In this document: positions 47,500-58,216 of the stretch, one piece after another
Layout: every line of letters starts with the position of its first letter
Position numbering within the stretch: position 1 is the stretch's first letter
Assembly (NCBI RefSeq): GCF_027887165.1
Contig: NC_077232.1
Coordinates: 19,050,755 to 19,114,754 of the forward strand
Source: Monodelphis domestica
Taxonomy: Eukaryota; Chordata; Mammalia; Didelphimorphia; Didelphidae
Direction: 5' to 3'
Length of the DNA: 64,000 bases
Translations under genes and position numbers: made by a program
Notes under the pieces: generated by a model
The model's database searches: none
What the model was told of the DNA's origin: nothing
Seen by the model: the letters and a program-made list of their open reading frames with translations, nothing else

Positions 47500-47620
47500 T
47501 CAATCGTTTAATGCTCTGGCAATCTGGGTAAGTCAAACAACTTCCTCGGTCAGATTCCTCATCTATAAAATGAGGTAGTTGAACTCATATTTTCTAAATC
47601 TGTGATCCTATGGTATTCCA
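47500..47620 (+). mobile_element. MIR-like SINE remnant
   Basis: 'ctgggtaagtcaaacaactt' and 'attcctcatctataaaatga' are MIR core sequence. Confidence 0.55.
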
Positions 47621-47864
47621 CCCATCATTTAATTGATAACTACGAAATGATAGACTAAATTGTGTTGCACTTCTTCTCAGAGCTGAAAAATACTTTAGAA
47701 CATGTTGTTTTAAATCTCAAAATTGAAGAGGATCTATCATACTATTATAGAACCAACCAAACATACAATGTAGAACATCAGGGCTATAAATAATGTTGGA
47801 ACACAGAGTATCATAGTTGTGAGAAGACCATCAAATACAATCAGTTGTCAAGTCCTATCATTTC

Positions 47865-48600
47865 TACCTTTGTCACATCTCTTAACGTATCCCCTCTTCT
47901 CTCCTCTCACACTGCCACTTCCTAGTTCAGGCCTTTAACACCTCACACCCAGACAATTCCAAAATCCTAGTAATTGTTCTCCCTGCCTCAAGTCCCTCAC
48001 CACAAATCATCCTCCCCTTAGCTGTCAAATTGAACTTCCTAAAATTAATGTTTCCCCCTAACATCCTACCTCTATTCAATCAACTCCAGAAGGTCCTTAT
48101 TACACTCAAGATCTAATATAAATTTCTCCTTTTGAATTTTAAAGCCCTTCACAGACAAGTTTCTTCCTACCTTTCCTATCTTATATCTCACTCCCTTCTG
48201 CTTGGCTGTTGACATTAGCCTTCTTGCTGTTCCTTGCACACAATTTTCCATCTCCTGACTCTCAGAATATTCATTGACTGTCCCATATGTCTGGAATTTC
48301 TTCCTCTTTTCTGCCTCTTAGCACATGTGGCTTCATTCAAGTCTCAGCAAGTCTCACTCAAGTTTATCCCACCTTCTGCATGAAGCCTTCTTTGATCCTC
48401 TTCAATTTTGTGCCTTCCTTCTAGACGTACCAACACTTTATCCCACATACATCTTATTTATATATAGTTGCTTTCACTTTGTCTCCCAATGAGAGACTGT
48501 GAGTTCTTTGGCAGTGGGACTATTTTTTTTTTGCCATTCCCTGTAATTCTAGCCTCCATAATACCTGGCTCATATTAGGTGCTTAATAAATGCCAGGTGA
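47865..48600 (+). mobile_element. L2 LINE 3' end, upstream of the OR10Q1-like gene
   Basis: Long collinear L2 match: 'gttctccctgcctcaagtcc', 'tgaagccttctttgatcctc', 'gcagtgggactattt', and the classic L2 end 'attaggtgcttaataaatgc'. It ends about 290 bases before the receptor ATG. Non-coding. Confidence 0.8.
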
Positions 48601-48865
48601 CTAATGTTAGAACAAAAGAAATGGGCTATCAATATTGGAAAAGGCTCTAGAGCATAGAATATAGAATGCTAGTACTGGAGGAGGTTTTACACATTAGTTC
48701 AATCCCATCATTATGTAGAAACGAATACTAGGGAGATAGAGAAATGAAGAGACTTACCAAAAGTTACTTTTAAAGGTCCTCATATCTCCATATTTCTATG
48801 ATCCTATCATTCTAAGACTAAAGCATAGTTTATTTTATTTAGGTTTATTCAGTTACTGGCCTTGA

Positions 48866-48886
48866 TTTTGTATTTCTATTTGGCAG
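48866..48886 (+). promoter_or_regulatory. Candidate splice acceptor before the OR10Q1-like coding exon
   Basis: 'ttttgtatttctatttggcag' style tract: T-rich run followed by CAG at 48884-48886. The exon would start ATGAAATG, so an out-of-frame ATG (48887) with C at -3 precedes the true ATG (48892) with G at -3. Confidence 0.6.
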
Positions 48887-48891
48887 ATGAA

Positions 48892-49854
48892 ATGTCTTCG
48901 TCTAACACTTTCAGTCTTAACCAATCTGGCCCCACTGAGTTTGTGTTCCAAGTGTTCACCACTTCCCGCAAGATCCAGGCCCTCCTCTTCTGTTTCTTCC
49001 TCCTCCTTTACATAATGATCCTCTGTGGTAACACAGCCATCATCTGGGCTGTGTATACTAACAGTTCCCTCCGCACCCCTATGTACTTCTTCCTGTCCAA
49101 TCTGTCCTTCCTAGAGATCTGTTACACCACTACTGTGGTGCCACTGATGCTCTCCAACATCTTTGGGGGCCAAAGGCCCATTCCATTAGCTGCATGTGCA
49201 GCTCAGATGTTCCTGTTTTGCTCCCTTGGTGGCACTGACTGTTTCTTATTGACTGTCATGGCATATGACCGCTTTGTGGCCATCTGCCATCCCTTGCACT
49301 ATACTCTCATCATGACCCAGAAGCGATGCATCCAACTTGTTCTTGTTTCTCTGGTTCTGGCTGTCTTCCTTAATCTACAACTCACAACACTGGTTTTCAA
49401 CCTTCCTTTCTGTGGGCACCAGTTACAGATCAATCATTTCTTATGTGATGTCCCACCTGTCTTACGCCTGGCCTGTGGTGATACTCGAGTGCATCAAGCT
49501 GTCCTATTTGTTGTGGGTATCATTGCACTGACAATACCCTTTGTGCTTATCTCCATTTCCTATATCTTTATTGCCAATGCCATTCTACACATTAACTCAG
49601 CAGAGGGGCGTCGCCGTGCCTTTTCCACATGCTCTTCCCATCTCTGTGTGGTCCTTTTGCAATATGGTTGTTGCACCCTGGTCTATATGCGTCCTAGGTC
49701 CAGTACCTCAGAGGATGAGGAGTGGCAACTTGCCTTGGTTTACACCTTTGTTACACCTCTCCTCAACCCCCTCATTTACACTCTACGGAATAAGGATATC
49801 AAAGATGCATTGAAAAAATCCATGAGCTGCAAAGTACTCTCTGAAACTCCATGA
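48892..49854 (+). CDS. OR10Q1: Olfactory receptor 10Q1-like, intact
   Basis: A single-exon class II odorant receptor of 320 residues acting in the olfactory neuron membrane through Golf. Landmarks: N-glycosylation site N10-Q11-S12; GN in helix 1 (G46 N47); [15 protein letters not shown] at 61-75; cysteines C102, C174, C185, C195; MAYDRF at 123-128 (DRF in place of DRY); SY in helix 5 (S223 Y224); RAFSTCSSHL at 242-251; PLLNPLIYTLRN at 289-300. Blocks such as LNQSGPTEFVF, MILCGNTAIIW, NHFLCDVPPVLRLAC and RPRSSTSEDE match human OR10Q1 as I remember it, so orthology is likely. The open frame extends upstream to 48862, but that starts with TTG; the first ATG in frame is 48892, has G at -3 and lies just after a splice acceptor. 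Nearby OR5B supports the assignment. No break is visible. Confidence 0.95.
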   Translation: MSSSNTFSLNQSGPTEFVFQVFTTSRKIQALLFCFFLLLYIMILCGNTAIIWAVYTNSSLRTPMYFFLSNLSFLEICYTTTVVPLMLSNIFGGQRPIPLAACAAQMFLFCSLGGTDCFLLTVMAYDRFVAICHPLHYTLIMTQKRCIQLVLVSLVLAVFLNLQLTTLVFNLPFCGHQLQINHFLCDVPPVLRLACGDTRVHQAVLFVVGIIALTIPFVLISISYIFIANAILHINSAEGRRRAFSTCSSHLCVVLLQYGCCTLVYMRPRSSTSEDEEWQLALVYTFVTPLLNPLIYTLRNKDIKDALKKSMSCKVLSETP

Positions 49855-49984
49855 AGATTTGGAAGAGGTAGTCATTAAAAGAAATAACATAATGTTGTTA
49901 TGAAAATAACATAAATTCCAACATATCATTTCCCATACTTTGCAATTTTCTATAATTTGAACTTGCTGTTCTAAAATACTATAT
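49855..49984 (+). other. 3' flank of the OR10Q1-like gene
   Basis: Contains ATTAAA at 49874-49879, very near the stop. The first canonical AATAAA on this strand is at 50561 within the L1 tail that follows. Confidence 0.5.
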
Positions 49985-50600
49985 GCCTTTGTTGGTGGAG
50001 TTGTAAATTAATCTAACCATCCTGGAGGGCAACGTGGAACTCTGTCCAAAGGGTTATAAAATTGTGTATAACCTGTGATCTGGTAATGCCACTACTGGAT
50101 CTATATCTCAAAGGGGGGAAATGGGGAAAGGACCCACTTGTACAAAAATATTTATAGCTGCTCTTTTTGTAGTGGCAAAGAATTGAAAATTGAGGGGATA
50201 TCCATCAACTGAATAATGGTTGAACAACTTGTGGTGCTATAAGAAATGATAACCAGATGATTTCAGAAAAAGGTGGAAAGAGCTGCAGGAACTGATGCAG
50301 AGTGAAATAAGCAGAACTGGGAAAATGATACTGGGTATATGATAAGCAATATTGGATGATGATTATCTGTGAAAATTTGGCTATTCTCAGCAATGCAATG
50401 GCCTGGGACAATCCTGAAGGACTTATGACAGGGAAGGAAATCTCCCTCCAGAAAAAGAAATGTTGGATTCACCTTTCACATCAGTGTATTTATGGTTTTG
50501 TTTTTGGTTATGTATGAGTTTCCTCTTAAAATGAACAATATAAAATGTGGTTTGAATGACAATAAAAATAAAAAATTTAAAATAAAATAAAATATTATAT
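49985..50600 (+). mobile_element. L1 LINE 3' end, just downstream of the OR10Q1-like gene
   Basis: Collinear with the L1 ORF2 end and 3' UTR: 'tgttggtggagttgtaaatt', 'accatcctggagggcaacgt', 'ggacccacttgtacaaaaat', 'ctgatgcagagtgaaataag', 'ggttatgtatgagtttcctc', ending in an A/T-rich tail with AATAAA at 50561-50566 and 50567-50572. Five-prime truncated and older than the large L1. Confidence 0.85.
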
Positions 50601-51252
50601 GCCTAACAATATCATTTACTATGAAATTAATCCAAGAGTACTGGCATAATTTCCAGAATAAGCTACTTATACTTAGCTTCTTTATTTAGCAGAAATACTG
50701 CATTCTCTATACTTGACCTCCATTGTAGTACTTGACATTATAGGATTCCTTGGACAATCCTAGAACAGTTCTATGCCAAAATGCTAGCTTGGAGATGTAA
50801 AGAACTTTTCAGGTCATCTAGTTCAACCAACTCATTTTTGAGAAGAGAAAATTGAACCTGGTGGTGGTTCAAAGACTTGACTAAAACCATACATGAGCCA
50901 GAGTTTGAATCCAGATCCTCTGACCCCAAATTAAACTTTTTTTATATTTCATGATGTCTCTACTACACATAAAGCTTCATACAGAAAATTTGAATAAGTT
51001 GTTTCATGTCACTATAAGAATTTTCCCCTAGAAGTGGGCCTTAGATGGAAAGAGCCTTCCAGTTGTTTTTCAGTCTTTCAGTCATGCCAGCTCTTCATGA
51101 TCCTTTTTCTTATAAACTGCTTCTATCTGGGAGAATGAGAGACGTTTGGGATATGGCTCATGCATGTATTACATTTTCTTAGAGCCACAGATGTGAGTAG
51201 AGTGAAAGATAAAATGAAAAGGTGGGTGAACAGTCCTGAAAAAGGTTGGACA
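50601..51252. other. Intergenic sequence with MIR and SINE remnants
   Basis: No gene. Reverse MIR-like sequence at about 50790-50935 ('gccagagtttgaatccagat') and a reverse type 2 SINE end near 51060-51110. Confidence 0.4.
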
Positions 51253-53376
51253 TGTAAATCTTGAAATTTCTCAGACTTGTGAATGTTAAAAATTTCCACA
51301 TTGGGGAATTCTCCATTGGAACAATTCCCTACTGGGAACATTCCCCATTTTGACAGTGAGAACTCTACTTGGATCAGAAATGGGAGGACCTCTACTCCAC
51401 CCGTACTTAAGGACTGCTTTAGGGGAGAAAACTCCTTGCTGAACAATGAAAAGTACTTTAACCCATACTTATAATGAGGCAAAAAGATCTTTAAGCCATG
51501 CCTATTTTTAGAAGTAATACAAAGGGATGCTAAGTACCTATTAAAGGTCAGGCAACTTGTAAAGTTGCCAGGAGCAAAGAGGTGAAAACTTATTCAGAAG
51601 TTTTTCTGCTACAAACTTACTAAAGGGATTAGTCAACCCAGCAGTGTTTTTAGAATGGGTTGTCCTTTGGAAAACGTCTACTATGATTGGTAGATGGAAG
51701 AACTTAGGGGAGGTGACATAGGAGAAAACCCCCTATATAAGAAAAAGCAGAATCTCTTAAAAGAGATCCTTTTGGAGGATCACTTGAGGAGAGGCTCTGG
51801 AGAAGGGAAGCTCTTGGAGGACAATCTCTAAGGAGGTCTCACTGGAGCTTCCTCTGAGGGGACTCTGTCCCTCTGGAGGCTCTTGAGAGAGACCCTTTGA
51901 AACAGTCTCTGGCTGGAAGGCTCTTTGTGGAGGACTCTGGCTGGAACTCTCTCTGAGGATACTCTGTCACTAGAATCCTTGCTTAGACAGACCTTGTGGT
52001 GAGTGATAAGAGACTGACTGACTGATCTCTCTCCCTTAAGATTCAGGTCTAGGTCATGTTGGCTTAAGGCCCTTCATATTTATTTCCTTTTTCTCTCCTC
52101 TCTTTTCTTGTATTATTAATTAAATTCTCTATAAAACCCAGTTGACTTGGGTATATTCATAACTGGGAATATTTCCCTGGCGACCACCTTATATTTGATT
52201 TAAAACCAAGACACTATAGTGAAACATATTTTCTGCGGTCACAAATTTACTCACCCACTCTTATATCTACTATAATTTAAGTCTTCCACTATTTTAATCA
52301 CTACAGTTTAAGACCTCAACCATTTTAACTATTACAGTTTATGGCCTCCCACCATTTTAAATATAACAGACAGAACCTTACATTGGAGGTTTCTGTTCTC
52401 TCTGAAAACCCAATACACTCCCTACTTGAGGAAGTAAAGGAAGGATTAGAAGTAATAAAAAGAAAGTAGAAAAATTAAAAGGAACTAAGTATAGTATCTT
52501 ATACAATGGGATAAGTGAAACTTTATGGGATGCTATATATTAGCATTAGTAGTTGTAAAACTCAGTTTTGATTCAATTGAAATGTCTTGAATCTAAATCA
52601 TAATGTGGTTTCAAAGATATTCCTCAATTAACAAAAACAAGAGTAGATTGAAACCTAAAATAAAGGTATTATCTTTTCAAAAATTTGAAAATTGTAGACC
52701 CTTATGAAATGCTTGAAATAATTAGACTTTGTAAAGAATAATGCTGAGTATGATTGCATGTGGGAATAGAAATTTGAGTGTAATTTAATAGATTCCAGTT
52801 TTTGTTTTGTTTTTTTGGTAAGGAGAATTAGAAATTATTAGTTGTATACCATGATAATCAATTCTATTGTATTTTAATTTAAAATCTAAGAATTTTTGAA
52901 TTTTTTGTTTGAGATTGTATTTTTATAAAAATTCAAGATTTGATTTTGTTCGAGAAAAGATGTTCAAGAAAGAAGCTTGAAACTTTTATATCCAGAGAAT
53001 GAACTGTTGCAGAAAGATGCCGAAAACCTACACTTCATCAAGATCAGGAATGAACTTTGTATATGATTGATTGAACTGAACTTTGATTGAACATTTATTG
53101 TAAATGTACACATTTATGCCAAAAGGGACTGCCCCTAATTTGGCTTTCTGTCAATGCACCTAGCAAAACATTGGTTTTGCTTTCTTTTCTTTCCTATTTC
53201 CTCCCTCACTATTCTAATTTCTCTTAGAAAATTGAATATTGTGTATATCTATAGTTAGAAGTGCATTTAGGATTACAAATTGATTATGTTAAATGATCAA
53301 TGAGGAGACTAGTCTCCCAATGATCATCAGGGGGGATTGTAAACCTTAAAATTTCACAGACTTATGAATGTTAAAT
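51253..53376 (+). mobile_element. Broken provirus of the LTR-B family: 5' LTR, short internal part, start of a 3' LTR
   Basis: 5' LTR 51253-52368 (1116 bp, TGTAAATC...ATAACA), internal sequence 52369-53337, then a purine tract 'caggggggat' directly before TGTAAACCTT at 53338, the LTR-B start. Just after the 5' LTR, 'ttggaggtttctgttctctc' begins like a glutamine-tRNA primer site, a weak suggestion only. The internal part is only 0.97 kb with no recognisable protein. Clearly incomplete; fossil. Confidence 0.8.
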
Positions 53377-54959
53377 GTTCATAAGGGATTTGAAATAACT
53401 TTTGAAAATAGTGGTCTATGTGAATAAAATATTCAATCCATATAATCACGATTAATGGCAACTAAATTGATACAATATCTACTCTATTCAGACACTGTAC
53501 CACAATCCTTTGTTAAAATAAGTGGTTAAAATAAGAGTGAATTTATTTGTATGACTTAAAATGTATGTTTTTATTAGATTCTTAGTATCTCATTCTCCTC
53601 TGCAAAAAATAATAATTTTGAATAAATATCTCATTTTCCTCAAGGGGAAATGAGAATTTTGAATTTAATTTTTAATATGTTTTAAAATTGAAATATTTCA
53701 TTGTAATAATGCAGAGTAGGAAAAAAGAACCCTTGGGGGAAAAGGAATGTTGAGAGCTCTACAGGTGCATGAGGCAGGAACGACAGTTGGAAACTGGACA
53801 GGGACTTCTGGGAAATTCTCCTGAGGAGGGGGTCTTGAGTGTGGAGACACTGAAGGGAGTGGAAGGAGGAGCTGTGGAAGGAGGGCCATTTAAAGACACA
53901 TTTGGGGATTTCTGTCACTGACAGAAATCCTAAAATCGCTGGTTCTTGTGAACAAACCCAATTTTGCTGAAGACTTTCATTTAATGAACTATTGTGATAC
54001 TAGACTCAAATCTGTGAGCAGTGCTCTCTCCCCTTTTCTACCTCTCCCCTGCCTACAAGAAAACCCTTTAGTCCAGTAATTATATTATTTAGAAAATATA
54101 GTTTTAGAATAGATTTGGGAAGGGAAGTTGGACTTTTGAAATGTGGCAAAATCTGTCTACTCAGAGGATGGACCTTTGAAAAAGGATGCAGAAATTAGGG
54201 TGTACTACAACCCTCTAAGCTTTACCCACTCTTTCCTTTACCCCAATCTCAATTAAATCAAATAAGCAGTCAGATAGTGAATTCAATCTCATTTTTTTAC
54301 ATTTAGAGAATAAGCTCATTGGCAGACTCTGTCTTGCTGCCAGCTTTCAAGAAGACACGAGGGGGAGGCTTGTGAGTGTCCCAAAGTAGCACATATCCAG
54401 ATTGGGGTCCCACATACCTCTCCTTGTAAAAACTTCCCCACCACCCTTGAGGGCCAGCATGGTCATCAATAGGCAAGCCTTCACCGAGTAGAAATCTCCA
54501 TTATGTCTCCCTCAAGTAATTCAGGAACTCCAGGAGGGAATAGTGAGGGAAGCCATTTTCATCAACCCTTTCCTCACTGCATTCAATGCTCATTTCTCCA
54601 TCTAAGGAGTGAGAGTCTCCCAAAATTACACTACGTAAATGTTCTTACCACTCAAACATTATAATGGCTACCTGATATGAGCTTGAGCACAAATGTTATG
54701 ATTGTGTTGTTTTATAATAGGATACTCAATTATAATTTTTATTTAGTTTTATCTGATATTTTATTTTTGTCTCCCCCCCCTTAATAGGGCTTTGTTTCAT
54801 TACCAAGTCTACACTCTTTGATAACCAGGTACAAACTTTAGTTAAGTTCTGTTATTAACTTTTATACAAGGTAAGCCAATTCTGAAAGTCCTTCTATTGC
54901 AGAGGAAATTTCCAAGAGACCCAAATGACTGAAGTCTACCTCATACCCCAAGACATGAT
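53377..54959. other. Unassigned sequence
   Basis: No gene supported. A block at about 53700-54000 has a TATA-like 'ccatttaaagac' and promoter-like spacing that could belong to another LTR. The frame at 53682-53918 (minus) has no family features. Confidence 0.35.
53906..53930. repeat. Perfect 25-bp palindrome
   Basis: Arms ggatttctgtca and tgacagaaatcc around a single central c. It could form a hairpin or a protein-binding site; no function is shown by sequence. Confidence 0.9.
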
Positions 54960-55515
54960 GGACTACAAGAAATGGAGTACTCTTTCTTTTGTAAGAACTG
55001 CTTGTAGAATAATGAACTAGAGGAATTCCATGTGAACTGGAAAGACCTCCAGGAAGTGATGCAGAGTGAAAGGAGCAGAATCCGAAGAACCTTATACAGA
55101 GACAAATTCACTGTGGTACAATCAAATGTAATGGACTTCTCTATGAGTAGCAATGCAATGATCCAGGACAAATCTGAGGGACTTGAGAGAAAGAACACTA
55201 TTTACATTCAGAGGAAGAACTGTGGGAGCAGAAATACAGAAGAAAAACAACTGCTTGATCACATAGGTTGATGGAGATATGATCAGGGATATTGACTCTA
55301 AATGATCACCCTGGTGCAAATATCAATAATAGGGAAATAGGTCTTGATCAATGATACATGTAAAACTTAGTGGAATTGCTCATTGGCTACTGGAGGGGGG
55401 TGGGAAGAGGGGAGATAAAGAACATGAATCATGTAACCAAGGAAAAATATCCTAAATTGATTAATTAGATAAAATTTTTCAAATAAAAAAATAAAAATTT
55501 AAAGAAATTTTTAAA
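54960..55515 (+). mobile_element. L1 LINE 3' end, 5'-truncated
   Basis: Very close to 26395-26870 of the large L1: 'gtgaactggaaagacctcca', 'gatgcagagtgaaaggagca', 'caatcaaatgtaatggactt', 'agaaaaacaactgcttgatc', ending in an A-rich tail. The young-looking copy of the three L1 tails here. Confidence 0.9.
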
Positions 55516-55689
55516 AAGAACTGCTCATTTAAGGAGACTGCCTCCTTGTGACTCTTTATCAATGTATGTTGTCCTTTGTAAGACTTGCTTGCTGAAGGGG
55601 ACTATTTACTTGGGCTTTTGATGATGTGCCAGTCCCTGTGTCCCTACCACCCTCTTTGTTCCTTCCCTATTCTGAGGATCTCAAACTAA
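55516..55689. other. Intergenic sequence
   Basis: Nothing recognised. Confidence 0.35.
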
Positions 55690-55962
55690 GGCAGCACACT
55701 GGATTATTGCACCTCTGTTACAATGTTTTTTTTTTTTTGGTAAAAATATCAATTTATTGATTATACCAACATTTATCCAATAAATTAATAGGCCTGTGAT
55801 CCCTTTGATGATCAAGGACCAGGAAGTTCCTTCATGTCGGCATATAAATACCATTTGTGAACTCATTATTCAGTGCCTCTCTTGGACATCTCTGATTGGT
55901 GAATAGTTAATAAAGTCTTGGACTCAGAGACCTCAACTCCTCCATCATTACTTCATCACAGG
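55690..55962 (+). mobile_element. Possible small LTR remnant
   Basis: 'catataaatacc' (TATA-like, about 55841), AATAAAG at about 55909 followed by 'cttggactcagagacctcaa' and an end ...CATCACA resemble the R/U5 half of an LTR. No second copy in the window, start unclear. Confidence 0.35.
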
Positions 55963-58015
55963 AGAGAAGGATATTTGCCTAAATGAGGAAAATATCAATA
56001 TACCCTTTCATCTGAAACATGGTTATGAGACAGTGCTTTAAAATGGGTTAAGGTTCAATATGACTGATCAGTCATGCCTTTAGTCCTTTCAAAATTTTGT
56101 CAAAAGGTTCCAACACATTTTGGTAGCTTGGGGGCCTGGGAGTAACACTAGCTCGGAATCAGGCTGTTTCAGTCTGACCTCAGGAGGCTAAAAGGTAAAT
56201 GATTTCACATAGAAATGTTACTAATATATAATTAAATGACAAATAAATAATAAAATTCAGTGTTAATTTTCCTCCACTCCTAATGGTCAATGGCCGATTT
56301 TGATCATGGAGGGAAATGATGACATTATTTTTAGAACCTCTATACTGGCTCTGTCTCAAAATGTTAAAACAAAGAAAACCAAAGACAGATATTGATTGAG
56401 TTGCATATGAATTGCCTCTTTCCCAGGAATCTGAGGACTGAAGTTGAAGAGGACAATCAAACCTAAAAAGCAGGAAGTCCCTTCTAGCCACCATCACCTT
56501 TGGCTATTGTGTCTTCCTCAAACTTCTGTGAATTTAGCATAACTTAGATGTTGTTCTCCCCACTTTTCCCTGAAGTCTATTCAAGTATCTCTTTTTCTGT
56601 AGTTCACTGGTAATCCTAGTACTATGTAATTCTATGCAGATTCCCAAATTATTACCTGTCTGCCTCAGGTAAAGACCTGTTATTTTAAGTACTTTAGTTG
56701 GTCTGTATTTTTTCAGATAGTATATATGTGACCACAGCCTCTCTAGCCTCAGTTTCCCCATCTGTACCATCAGGGGAATGAACTAGATGATAGTTGACTC
56801 AGTTCTAAAGCTATGATCCTGTGTTCATTTCTAGTTCTGAAATTCTGTGTTCTCTGTTCTAAAGTTCAAACTAACTCTGGTATTCTTTGCCTTGGATTCC
56901 TTAAAGGTAGCGTGCACATCTTCCATTTCTCTGTATCCCCCACAGTACCATCCATAGCTCTGGGCAAAGAGAAATGTTCATGAAAATCTAGGTTTTCAAC
57001 AACGTGAGAAAAATTACCTAGGTTAGTCCAGAGAGGGTGCCTTGAGAGAGCTCCAAGTCAGGATCCTGACTCTGGTCATATACTAGAAGAAAGGGAGCAC
57101 AGTATCTCTACAAGGCTTGCCAATCCATCATAGCTTCAGCATCCACATTCCCAGTAAGTCTTGAATCCAGCTTTCTTAGGAAAGGGAACAGCCCAACACC
57201 TTTACCCTGCTACCATGAAGCTATTTCCCTCCAGGCTAGATTTCAGGGCAAACTCAGCACCTTAATTCACAGAGACAGAATCATTAAAATCAGATTCCAA
57301 AGTTCTTCACCTGGATGATCCTTTGACAGGAAAGGTCCTCGATCTCTTTGCTGGAGAACCTCACCTATACAGGAGAATATTGTCATGGTTACAAACATAC
57401 TTACTCATGTCCTCCTTCAAAGTCTCCATAGTGCAGATACCCAGCACCCAACTCGGGACTATTAAACTTTCTAACATTCTACTAGCACCAGTCCAGCACT
57501 AAGATTAGCCCTCTGTTACTTCTCACTAAGCCAGTTGTGGGAGAGCTTTACGGTAAAACCCTGGATCTGGGCATGTTGCCCTTGTCAAGAAGTGTATATC
57601 CAACAGCTTAAAAATAAGAGAGATTTATTCACTTGAATGTCAAATGGTTTAATCAAATGATTAAGTCAAATGGAATAGCTGAGGGAGGCAGAATGGGTGG
57701 AATGCTGCTGCCTAGAGGAGATATGTTGTGGCTTTATGTACCCTCTTGACAACAGGACCTACATGACTAGAGATAGGATGATGATGAGATGCTACTGGGT
57801 CTCTGGAACCAAAGATGGGTCATGTGATCATGTCATATGCCTCAAAGTTAAACGGGGGTGAAGATATCTGGGATATAAAATAGATGCTTATCTATTTTGT
57901 TGCATTTTTATTGCATTCCATATTTATATTTTATTGCATTCTGTATTTATTGCATCTATGAAATAGATACAAGCTGAGAGGTTCCTTTCTGTGCTCATCA
58001 AGCATGAGGGAAGAG
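55963..58015. other. Intergenic sequence with MIR- and L2-like pieces
   Basis: No gene over 2 kb. A MIR-like core at about 56730-56830 ('gcctcagtttccccatctgt') and an L2-like end at about 56890-57000. Short tandem TTTATTGCATT-like repeats lie at 57900-57960. The 105-codon frame at 56180-56497 has no recognisable features. Confidence 0.4.
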
Positions 58016-58216
58016 AGGGGCAGCTGGGTGGTTCAATGAATTGAGAGCCAGACCTCCAAATAGGAGGTCCTAGGTTCAAATATGGGCTCAGATACTTCCC
58101 AGTTGTGTGACCCTGGGCAAGTCACTTAACCCTCAGTGCCTAACCCTTATAACTCTTCTACCTTGGAACCAATGCACAGTATTGATTCCAAGATGGAAAG
58201 TAAGGGCTTTAAAAGA
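58016..58216 (+). mobile_element. Marsupial tRNA-derived SINE, type 1
   Basis: Full-length plus copy, 'gggcagctgggtggttcaat' to 'gatggaaagtaagggcttta'. Flanks 'catgagggaagag' and 'aatgaggggagag' form an imperfect target duplication. Confidence 0.9.

Noticed and set aside
48862-48891. Upstream extension of the OR10Q1-like frame
   Set aside because: The extension opens with TTG, crosses a good splice acceptor and does not match the family; ATG at 48892 is preferred.
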